A stretch of DNA of 64,000 nucleotides, from positions 44,611,501-44,675,500 of the forward strand of contig NC_088918.1 of the NCBI RefSeq assembly GCF_963576675.1, read 5' to 3'. Source of the DNA: Euphorbia lathyris (taxonomy: Eukaryota > Streptophyta > Magnoliopsida > Malpighiales > Euphorbiaceae). A program made the position numbers and the translations under genes. Below, piece by piece: positions 1 to 8,010 of this stretch. Positions within the stretch are counted from its first letter, which is position 1, and each line of letters starts with the position of its first letter. The notes beneath the pieces are model-generated. The model was not told the DNA's origin. It ran no database searches and worked only from the letters and a program-made list of their open reading frames with translations.

Positions 1-867
1 TGCCTCTGGTGACGAAGAGAGATTGGAAGGAACTGGCGAAGGCATTCATCGCCCAGTATAGCGTCAACACTATGCTTGAGGTTACTCTGAAGGAGCTAGA
101 GAGTACTAAGCAGCAGGCTGAGGAATCCTTGTCCGATTTTGTGAGGGGGTGGAGAGCAAAGGCAGCAGTTATGCGGCAGAAACCGCTTGAGCAGGATCAG
201 ATCCGAATGGTAGTTGGCAACACTCTGTCGTATATTAAGAATGAGCTGTGGTATATGCCTTTTACTGATTTCAATCAGATGTATTGTAGTTGGCAACACT
301 CTGTCGTAAATCACCAGCTTGTTTTGTAATTCACTAATGGGTGAACCGCCGATGTGGTATATGTCCCTCCCGATGTACATCAAGGGCAATTGGGCCGCAA
401 TGACGAAGAGGTTTATCAAGGAATACATGGTATGGATGCTGGCAGAGCAAACACCGGATTCGCCCTCCTATGAGACCCCTGAAGTGGTATTGGAAATGCC
501 CAAGTATGGTGGATATCGGAATCCCGCTGAACACGCAACCTTATTTCGCAATCACATGTATGATGTCGAGTTCCCTCAAGGTGAGCTGCACGAACATTTT
601 CCAGAAACTCTTACGGGGGAAGCTCTGTTATGGCACCAAGGACTGTCAAAGGAAGAAATGGGCCAATGGATTCCCCTTCACGATGCGTTCGTGTCGAGAT
701 ATGAGATGTATATTCCATGGACGGGGTCCCTAGAGGATTTGGATAGGATCAGGCAATTCCTCGAGGAACCATTCGTGGATTACGCTAGGAGGTGGAGGTA
801 CCACAATATGGACTTGTCCATTTTAACTTACCTGGGAATAATTTCAAGCGGGAATAAAAGAAAGTAG
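1..867 (+). pseudogene. Ty3/gypsy gag fragments (Tat-type), broken and partly repeated
   Basis: Two gag-like reading frames lie head to tail. The first (9-329) resembles the C-terminal half of a plant gypsy capsid domain: a W-K-E-L-A-K-A-F-I-like stretch followed by S-D-F-V-R-G-W-R and E-Q-D-Q-I-R. The second (319-867) holds a fuller capsid-like block, K-Y-G-G-Y-R-N-P-A-E-H through G-E-A-L-L-W-H, then L-H-D-A-F-V-S-R-Y and D-Y-A-R-R-W-R. Capsid proteins of this family coat retrotransposon RNA in cytoplasmic particles. The order (partial copy, then fuller copy) and the direct repeat of a 23-bp stretch near 211 and 288 suggest a local rearrangement. The left end is cut by the window. It reads +, opposite to the LTR at 1643-3135, so it is probably not part of that element. 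Confidence 0.6.
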
Positions 868-1618
868 AACTGTACCCCCGACTTTGAAATTATTATTATA
901 TATTTTTTCTTTTCTCTTCTTTTAAGCGCTTTCCTTTTTGGCGTTTTATCAATTTAAGGATCTAATGATTTCGGTTGAATGCCCGAACTTCTAGTTCTGG
1001 CCACGAACAAAAACTACGCACATGAACCAAAACTTTCAAAACAATATTAAAAGTATACAATTCCTTCCTAGCGGATAAGGTAATTTCATCCTACTTCTGA
1101 TATATCTTGTCTGAGAAGATGTAGGCGTTTAAGGTAGTGATAAAAATGGAAATTATTTGGGTTTAGTGTAGGAATTGAATAAATTTCTTAACAAAGAGAT
1201 ATGATGTTTTGGTGAAGGACTAAGTGTATAGAAAACAGGTAAAGGTTTCTGGGAAGATTTTTCCTGGGAAAAATTATCTGTCTTGTTCCTGATACTGCAG
1301 TTGCGGTACCTGATATGCAATTTTCTTGAAAAATTTCCATTCCCTTCTGATGTATCTGTATACTGGATTTCTTTTCTGTAGACTCCTTCTGTGAATTTAT
1401 ATTGGTGATCAAATCTCCAGTTTATCTTTGAAAAAACTTGGATTTTTTTATATCTGCAAACATCTAATTGCAAACATTAAATAACAACGAGGATTTAGTC
1501 CTAGTGACCATCCTCAAAATAAAAAATAAAAACTATAAAATAAATAAATACATATATTATAAATCAAGGTTCGAAATAAAACACGAAAAATCTAAATTTT
1601 TGTTAAAAATTTTGGCGT
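868..1618. other. Non-coding stretch between gag remnant and primer-binding site
   Basis: AT-rich sequence with no convincing coding frame; short open frames on the minus strand (1153-1473) show no recognisable domain. It lies directly downstream (minus sense) of the primer site at 1619-1636, so at least part should be the untranslated leader of the Athila-like element whose LTR is at 1643-3135. Confidence 0.4.
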
Positions 1619-1636
1619 TCCCCGGCAACGGCGCCA
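1619..1636 (-). promoter_or_regulatory. Primer-binding site, tRNA-Asp type
   Basis: On the minus strand this 18-mer reads TGGCGCCGTTGCCGGGGA, complementary to the 3' end of plant tRNA-Asp (…CCCCGGCAACGGCGCCA). It lies six bases inside the LTR end at 1643. tRNA-Asp priming is typical of the Athila and related gypsy lineages. It fixes the orientation of the element as minus and identifies the adjacent LTR as a 5' LTR. Confidence 0.85.
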
Positions 1637-1642
1637 AAAACT

Positions 1643-3135
1643 TGTTGAGCGATTTCCGCAAGTGCACAGTATACGCTTGTAGTAATAAAAGATATCGATC
1701 TCACAGGGAACGCTTTTTAACAAAAACTTATATTGAATCGGTTAAATTTACTTTTATGGTTTATAATATGTAAAATCGTTTAATTGGATTTGGTTTTGAA
1801 ATTGCTAGAATAAGAATTAGATTAGAGTATAACAAATGTTAGAAATCACTTCTGATTTAAGGATAAATTTACAAAACAGAAACGTTTAGTTTTTTAGAAA
1901 AGTAAACAAATGTATTCGTTTGCATTAAGCAAAGAAAACAACTTTAAACTTTGTATAAATTATAACAATGAAATAAACGTCGATTCCTCTAATTTTAGGG
2001 CTTTGAACTGCAGTCAATCCTCCTACGGTCGGGTTAGATTGCTACCTTAACCAAATTGATACTCTACTGATGATATCAATTTACCTAAGTGTTCAACAAA
2101 GTTTCCTTGTAAAGATTTTGAATTTAACTACGTTTTAATGAAAACACCAGAACTCACTTCGGATCATTTACCAAAGTGCTACATAAAAATGTATCGAATA
2201 GAATGAACTTTATTAGATGAAATATGAATTTGATACAAGTTTACAGAGAACAAGAAGCATGGAAACTTTCGACGGCTTTCAAGTGAACGGGTTGTCCTTT
2301 CCTTGGGTTTCGTTAGAGTTTGTCAGGCTCAAGGGCGGATCCTCTACTAAATCTTCTCGCTGTAACTTCGTAATAGAGATACGGTCGGCTACTACCAAAA
2401 TGTAAACTAATATGAACAAATCTAAACGCTACTGTGTTTGTAATTATTTAATAAACAAAGTGTGTACATCATATTTCTTTTTACAAAAATGAAATCTAAT
2501 CTCTGACTCATTTCTGAGTCAGAGTTTCTGCATAACTCTTGCACTAATCTTAAAATCTAACTCTCTCAATATATTGTTTCAACTCTCAAATCAATACTTT
2601 GTTTATAGATGTTGAAGAGTCATGATTGAAGTGTCGTATCCGTTGTGGAGAGTCGTGTCCACTGCGAAGAGACGTTTCTATCCACCCGAACGAACGCGTT
2701 TTTTAGAATTTCAACATGTGTATGTTGTGCTTGGCAGAATTTCTGATCTTACCGAGAATGGCAATTCTCGGTCGAGAATGGGGAAGTGATTTTTCAGCCT
2801 TCGGACGAAAGGGAGGGAGAGCTGGACGACGCGTGTCGCGACCGAGAATTTGGATTCTCAACCGAGAATATGAATTTTCTCCTATTTCTGACTTCATTCT
2901 TGTCTTCCTTATATCGGTGTGCTGATTTCTTCATCTTTTGGCTCCTAACTTAGGGTTTTTCCTTCGTTTTTTACCTCTTTTCGTTCCTATTTGGATTTTA
3001 CCAAATATTTAGGTACCTTGCAAGAAAGAAACATATTCGAAAGTAAAAGTATTCTAAACACATATAAACAACACGAATTTATAGCAAAACTGATGTAATT
3101 ATTAATGATATTTTAGGTATATTTTGGGCTTAACA
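1643..3135 (-). mobile_element. 5' LTR of an Athila-like Ty3/gypsy element (LTR family A, copy 1)
   Basis: Plus-strand ends are TGTTGAGC at 1643 and GGGCTTAACA at 3135, about 1.49 kb. It is the reverse-orientation relative of the LTR at 42008-43494: both share the end block with cttgtagtaataaaagatat and the opposite end GGGCTTA(T/A)CA. The primer site sits just outside at 1619-1636. A degenerate TATA-like stretch (minus) is near 2600, and a cluster of short palindromes with CCGAGAAT/ATTCTCGG arms lies at 2750-2880. The right end abuts 3136, where another LTR family resumes mid-sequence, so this element inserted into that LTR. The rest of the element lies to the left, largely outside the window. 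Confidence 0.8.
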
Positions 3136-3804
3136 GGCATATACCCTAGGTCATGCAAAGCATTAGGTTCTTTGGCAACTAAGGCTAAAGCCGTAGCCCA
3201 GCCACAAAGCCGCACTCCTAGTGGTCTCTAGCGAGGTTAGATTTACACAGGTTCAATATAGACAATTCCGTGGTCAGGTTCTCGTCTATCTATAATCCTA
3301 TATAACGTCAGGGTAACAGGCATTAAGCAAATTATATACATAAACAGGCTAGTTGATCATTATCAATTTTCATTCTAGCATAAATCATGTTCCTAACATC
3401 ATCTAGGCATTAAGCATGCATAATCTGTTCAATCAAAGGCTCTAGTTCTCTAATCATACATATTGATACAATCAATTTCATCCCCATCCTGAATTGGATG
3501 GGGGATCGGTTCATAGACAAACCAATCCAAGCAATAGGCATGTTAGATTAATGGAAAACATCTACGACAATTTATAAAAGCAAAAGATAAATAGGCGAAG
3601 AGATAGAAATCCAAAACTCATTCTGCTGATTCCGATTATAAATTAGAAGAGATGAAGATCTTCTCCCGTCAATTGTGATAAATGAAATTACATAATTAAA
3701 CCTAATCTAAGAAACTGGAAAAACAGTATTAAAACCTAATCTAAAACTGAGCTACTCAAACGACTACATCCTGAATGATTCCTCACACAATAGTTTTTCA
3801 CCTC

Positions 3805-3818
3805 TATTTATAGTGCTG
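3805..3818 (-). promoter_or_regulatory. TATA box of LTR family B, copy 1
   Basis: Plus strand ctatttatagtgct gives a minus-strand TATAAATAG. The same sequence in the same context occurs in the other family B LTR at 38752-38766, supporting a conserved LTR core promoter. Confidence 0.6.
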
Positions 3819-3927
3819 AAGGTTGCCTCCTGGTCAGTTTAGGTATTCACGTCGAGTTGGAGTGTTAAAAGTTGATTCCGATCGGGATTCCGGCCCAGAA
3901 TGCTGGCCCAAGTGCGTCTCGAGTCGC

Positions 3928-4036
3928 TTCTCGCCGAGCAGGAATGCCTTTGCTCGCCGAGCAAGAGTGCCTGTCGAGGTGATATCACGACTGCCCATGG
4001 TGCTCACCGAGCACCCCATTGCCTGCTCGCCGAGCA
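3928..4036 (-). repeat. Paired short palindromes upstream of the LTR TATA box
   Basis: Four 13-bp palindromes with core CTCGCCGAG or CTCACCGAG start at 3928, 3951, 4001 and 4024: two pairs 23 bp apart, separated by 50 bp, with a perfect 10-bp palindrome GTGATATCAC between the pairs. Their place relative to the TATA box (about 110-230 bp upstream in minus sense) matches the array in the sister LTR at 38860-39048, but the palindrome sequence is different. Confidence 0.75.
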
Positions 4037-4232
4037 GGTGGTAAAATATCACGACTGCCTCTGTTTTGCTCCGTTTCTCGTGCATTTACCCCTGAAACAA
4101 CTCAAAACACTTGTTAGACGACAATTAGATGAAACGTACCAAAACGTACCATAAACTGAGCAATAGAGGTTAAACACGCATATAAAATGGGGTTAAGCTA
4201 CGTTGAAAACACTATATATTTGGGACGTATCA

Positions 4233-5501
4233 CCCGTGTAGACTCCTAAACCAAGCAGGGCATCCATCTCGTCGAGGTCAACCTCGGGACGCAACATATC
4301 GAAGCAAAAGGGGACCGGCACGTCACTACCCCGTAGTCCGATCAGCAAAGAGAAGTCCCTGGGCGAGATCATCATCTCCCTGAACGGAAGGTGAAATGTA
4401 TGGGTCGAATCTACCCACCTCTCGCAGGTGGCTCGCAGGGCACGCCTGTCGCACACACCGTTGGCGCGTGGTAGCGCCAGGATAAAAGGCTCGAAGCCCA
4501 ACTCCCACACACGGCCTCTCACCGTCGTCGGAAGCAAAGCAAACCAGGAATGGATGCCCTCGGTGGATCCCGATATGATGATAGCCTGAGAAGGGATAGT
4601 ACGAATAAGAGCGGGACTTAACTAAGGTCGTTATTCCTTAAGAGTTTCATTGTCATGTACGTCTAATAGAGGTTTAGTCTAATTGGTTATTCTGTAAGTT
4701 CTTCAAAATTACTGTTCTTTAAGGTTTTTATTCTCACGCACTTTCACGTGAAATTTAATGTAATTCATTATTCTTTAAGGCTACTAAAGTCGTCATTCTT
4801 TAAAAGCTTTATCCTAGCGCGCATTCGCATGGGATTTGACTTAATCCTTTATTCTTTAAAGTTTTATTCTCACAAGCATTCACGTGAAATTTAACTTAAT
4901 TCATTACTCTTTAAAAATTCTTTTTGTTAAGATCATTATTCTTTAAAGTTGTCCGTAGGATCGTTCGCATAGGATTTAACTTAATTCATTATGCTTTGGC
5001 ATTCCCCTCTCCCGCGTACTTGCGAGGAGCTTAATCCAATTCAAATTTTTGATGAAGGTTGTTTAGCACTATTCACGTGCACTATTCACGTGCACTATTC
5101 CCGTTTTTAATATTCACATTTTCACTATTCACGTTTTTATTATTCATGTTTTTACTATTCATGTGCACTATTCATGTTTTTACTATTACCGCTGTTTTTA
5201 CTATTCACATGTATAAAGTTCACATTTTGTCCAAAAATCATAAAGTGTTGTTCACATGCATGAAAAATTCGCGTTTTCTAGCTAAAGGGGTCATACGCGG
5301 TTTAAATGTTAGCATGCAAATAACGTTCAAACGGGGTTGCTAAAACCTAAGAGTCTTGACATAAAAAAACAAAGAGGTACTTACCCTATTTATATTGGTG
5401 CTACTAAGATGAGAGTCGGGGTCCTGGAAAGGAACGACGCTTGACGAATCCTCGAAGACCGCCTTCATACCCTTCGTACCGTCGTAATTACTCAACGTCA
5501 T
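4233..5501 (-). CDS. Plant mobile domain (PMD) protein, antisense accessory ORF, two exons, truncated
   Basis: Predicted spliced gene on the minus strand. Exon 1 runs 5501-5385, exactly 39 codons from an ATG followed by T-L-S-N-Y-D-G-T-K-G. It ends at a strong donor (AGG|GTAAGT) at 5384. The acceptor is a pyrimidine tract plus TTCTCAG at 4586. Exon 2 (4585 to 4233) continues in the same frame and includes W-F-A-L-L-P, V-W-E-L-G-F-E-P, C-E-R-W, T-H-T-F-H-L-P, M-M-I-S-P-R-D-F and L-L-I-G-L, the hallmarks of the plant mobile domain (as in MAIN/PP7-like proteins and transposon-borne copies). Exon 2 is cut after V-Y-T-G by the LTR at 4232. A TATA box lies upstream at 5577-5585. Such antisense accessory ORFs are known from Tat retrotransposons; their role in the element is unsettled. 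The intron is predicted, not proven. Confidence 0.65.
4586..5384 (-). other. Predicted phase-0 intron of the PMD gene, with degenerate repeats
   Basis: 799 bp bounded by GTAAGT and CAG on the minus strand; removing it joins exon 1 and the PMD exon in frame. It is made of diverged repeats: 4640-5010 carries several 'attctttaaag' units 60-100 bp apart, and 5068-5215 carries short units of the type actattcacgtg / actattcacgttttt. Confidence 0.55.
5068..5215. repeat. Short tandem repeat (actattcacgtg-like)
   Basis: Imperfect units of about 12-17 bp, each containing (a)ctattca(c/t)(g/a)t, repeated roughly ten times. Lies within the predicted intron of the antisense PMD gene. Confidence 0.7.
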
Positions 5502-5576
5502 CGCAAAGAATTTAAATGTTAGTGAGAGAGAGAGGAGTAGAGAGAGAAGGTGTGGGGTTAGAATGAACCCCACCAC

Positions 5577-5585
5577 CCTTTTATA
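5577..5585 (-). promoter_or_regulatory. TATA box for the antisense PMD gene
   Basis: The minus strand reads CCCTTTATAAAAGGG, a clear TATA box, about 80 bp ahead of the ATG at 5501. A CT-rich run (5520-5550, minus sense CTCTCTCTC) follows, as in many plant 5' untranslated regions. An earlier ATG at 5576 overlaps the TATA box and would lie upstream of any start site, so the ATG at 5501 is preferred. Confidence 0.6.
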
Positions 5586-5993
5586 AAGGGTAAAAAACCT
5601 TCTTTTTCATTAAAAAGAAAAAGGAAAAAAGGACGATGTGACGTAAATGTAAAAAGTAAATAATTAATTATCAAGTGCACAAATCTCCGATTCGCAGTCC
5701 GTTTCAGCCTGCGTTTTTGCTAAGCAGTAACTATTATCTAGGGAGACGACTTCAGACGACAGTCAAAATTTACAGAACAGTGTTACCAGTCAAAATACAG
5801 ACAACAGTCAACAGGAAAATAATTTTTAGCCCGAAAAGGCTCCAGACGAAGGGATAAGGTCATTACTATCAACGACTTCAGTACGCGAGGCAGTAACTCC
5901 AGTCAAAATACAGACGACGGTAGGTCAAAATCCAAAATCGCCCGAGTGCGCACGTTTTAGGGTCAGCCTAGGGACCTAAACAAAATACATACC

Positions 5994-6606
5994 CGCGGTC
6001 GATGTAGAGACTAGGGTCGCTAGAAAGAGCTATATTACCTGCGGTCGATTTAGAGATTAAGGTCGCTAGAAAGAGCCATATTACCTGCGGTCGATTTAGA
6101 GACTAGGGTCGCTAGAAAGAGCTATATTACCTGCGGTCGATTTAGAGACTTGGGTCGCTAGAAAGAGCCATATTACCTGCGGTCGATTTAGAGACTAGGG
6201 TCGCTAGAAAGAGCTATATTACCCGCGTTCGCTTTAGAGAGTAGGGTCGCTAGAAAGAGCCATATTACCTGCGATCGATTTAGAGACTAGGGTCGCTAGA
6301 AAGAACTATATTATTTGCGGTCGATTTAGAGACTAGGGTCGCTAGAAAGAGCTATATTACATGAGGTCGATTTAGAGACTAGGGTCGCTAGAAAGAGTTG
6401 TATTACTTATGGTCGATTCAAAGACTATGGTCGCTAGAAAGAGCTATATTACCTGCGGTCGATTTAGAGACTAGGGTCGCTAGAAGGGGCCACGTACCTA
6501 CGGTCGATTTAGAGACTAGGGTCGCTAGAAAGAGCTGTATAACCTGGGTCGATTTAGAGACTAGGGTCGCTAGAAAGAGCTAGGATTGGACGGTCGATGT
6601 AGAGAC
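5994..6606 (+). repeat. 46-bp tandem repeat array, about 13 copies
   Basis: Unit: ggtcgatttagagactaggg followed by tcgctagaaagagc(c/t)atattacctgc. Copies recur every 46 bp with a few substitutions; the last copies are more diverged. Tandem repeats between pol and the 3' LTR are typical of Tat-lineage elements. No coding function is likely; the open frame across it is a by-product. Confidence 0.9.
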
Positions 6607-6755
6607 AGAAGACAATGAAGGAGCTTGCGATAAGGAGATCAGGTATTTCCCCTCCCACTCTATATGTGTCTTTTACTTTAATATATTTCCCATTGCATGT
6701 GTCGCATTCACGAAAAAACTTTTTTGAAAACGCACACACGTCACTGTCAAAATAG

Positions 6756-6770
6756 AAAAGTAGGGGCAAC
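6756..6770 (+). promoter_or_regulatory. Polypurine tract of the Tat-like element
   Basis: AAAAGTAGGGGCAAC immediately before the LTR start TGTAGACACC at 6771. It is the expected plus-strand primer position and sets the element orientation as plus. Confidence 0.7.
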
Positions 6771-6978
6771 TGTAGACACCGAGTCGGAGGACCTGTGATG
6801 AAAACCCACAACGGACGGTTAAAGCGGTTGGTTCCATTGGTTTAAAAATAAAAATCACAAGAAAGCCCCAAGGAGTTGAGTGTCGGTTAGCAGGCAACTA
6901 ACGGCGCCCCCTAACGGGCGAGCATCCCACGAACGCTAGACACGGCACTCGACGCGTCAAACGCTCGTCCAAGCGAGC

Positions 6979-7299
6979 ATTTGACGCACGTCAGATGCTC
7001 GTTGGGCGGCCATCCAACTCCCATTGGGCGAACGCTCGACGAACATTGGGCGTCGCCCAACGGACGTGGGACGTGCGCCCGACGAGTGTCGGGGGCATGG
7101 CCGACAGCATTGGGCGCGCGTCCGACGATCGTTGGGCGAGCGCCTAACAGAGGTTGGGCGTCGCCTAACCCGCGTTGGGCGTCCGCCCAACGTCTGTTGG
7201 GCGCGCGCCCAACAGAGGTTGGGCGTCGCCCAACCTGCGTTGAGCGCGCGCCCATAAGAGGTTGGGCGTCGCCCAACACCCATTGGGCGCACGCCAACC
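6979..7299 (+). repeat. Phased palindrome array, 14-15 units of 21-22 bp
   Basis: Units of the form GTTGGGCG-N-CGCCCAAC plus a 4-bp spacer begin at 7001, 7023, 7045, 7066, 7088, 7109, 7131, 7153, 7174, 7196, 7218, 7239, 7261 and 7282; a degenerate unit starts at 6979. Spacing is 21 or 22 bp, mean 21.6. Right-hand units are the most regular. The array ends about 14 bp before the TATA box. Confidence 0.9.
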
Positions 7300-7301
7300 T
7301 C

Positions 7302-7333
7302 GGGATCCGTGCCTATAAAAGGCGCGGATCCCC
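7302..7333 (+). promoter_or_regulatory. TATA box in the loop of a 12-bp inverted repeat
   Basis: GGGATCCGTGCC, then TATAAAA (7314-7320), then GGCGCGGATCCC. The arms pair over 12 bp with one mismatch. This is the likely core promoter of the Tat-like LTR. Confidence 0.75.
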
Positions 7334-7967
7334 ATGCATTGGAAAATGGGTCTTTTGGGGATCTTCTCTTTCTAAAAAAAATTTATTTTAGAGAGAGAAA
7401 GTAATTTTTTGGGGAAAAACATTTTTTTCCCTAAAAATTGAAGATTTCCAAAAAGTTAAATATTTTACAAAAACACCGAAAAACACCAAAAATCACAACT
7501 CGTGGAATCAACTGACTTCGACTGTCAATACCGATCTTGAGGTATTATCTGAGGACGAGACTCGTTTAATTTATTCATTTCGTTTATTTATTTTATTTTT
7601 AGTTTTATTTATTTATTTATTTTATTTATTTTATCACATTTATTTATTTTCCCGTATTTATTTAATTCCCGTCTCGTGTTAAATAAACGTTTTGGTTTTA
7701 AAATAAAAACCTCATTTTAAAGTCCCAACACGAACCGTGACCCGATTTAAGGGTAGTTCGGGATTAAAACGTTGTAAATATAGAATTTAGAAAAGCTCTT
7801 TAAATTAACGTTTTAAAATAAAACATCGTTTTGGGAGGCTCCACTATAGGCTATGACCCGATTTGGATAGTTCGGGAACCAAAATGATTGAATAGAGTAG
7901 ATCTAAAGCTTTTTGATAAATCTAGGAACTGTTGGGACTGTTTCTGTAATTCACCCTTTTCTGTCAC

Positions 7968-8010
7968 TAAAAGCTGTTTAGCGACGGATTTTCCGTCGCT
8001 AAAGCTGTTG
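7968..8010 (+). repeat. Small fold-back with 12-bp perfect arms
   Basis: TTTAGCGACGGA (7977-7988), loop TTT, TCCGTCGCTAAA (7992-8003), flanked by the direct repeat AAAGCTGTT on both sides. The arm sequence resembles the sub-terminal repeats of plant CACTA transposons. It lies inside the Tat-like LTR. Confidence 0.6.

Larger units (their letters stand above)
3136..4232 (-). mobile_element. Partial LTR of gypsy family B (copy 1), interrupted by the Athila-like insertion
   Basis: From 3136 the sequence matches the LTR at 37693-39354 starting at its internal position near 38088: both contain ggcatata-cc-taggtcatgcaaagcattaggtt and then a block of 'agcccagcca' and 'ctctagcgagg' similarity. The right end GGGACGTATCA at 4232 corresponds to GGGAGCTATCA at 39354, the LTR's 5' terminus on the minus strand. 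A TATA box (CTATAAATAG on minus, 3805-3818) is conserved. Upstream of it lie 13-bp palindromes of the form TGCTCGCCGAGCA. The left part is displaced by the element at 1643-3135 and beyond the window. It truncates the antisense plant-mobile-domain exon at 4233. Confidence 0.75.

Noticed and set aside
1619..1636. tRNA-Asp gene
   Set aside because: Only the 3' 18 bases match; it is a primer-binding site next to an LTR end, and so is 37669-37686.
1153..1773. ORFs flanking the Athila-like primer site
   Set aside because: No domain; they cross the LTR boundary and primer site, which real gag frames do not.
3823..4154. Overlapping ORFs over LTR family B palindromes
   Set aside because: Frames on both strands through GC-rich LTR sequence with no domain; the sister LTR does not keep them.
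6398..6583. Repeat protein encoded by the 46-bp array
   Set aside because: 46 is not a multiple of three, so the frame does not repeat consistently; chance open frame.
6911..7391. Long open frames on both strands at the palindrome array
   Set aside because: They result from the GC-rich 21-22-bp tandem units; R/P/G/W-rich repeats with no domain and no start context.
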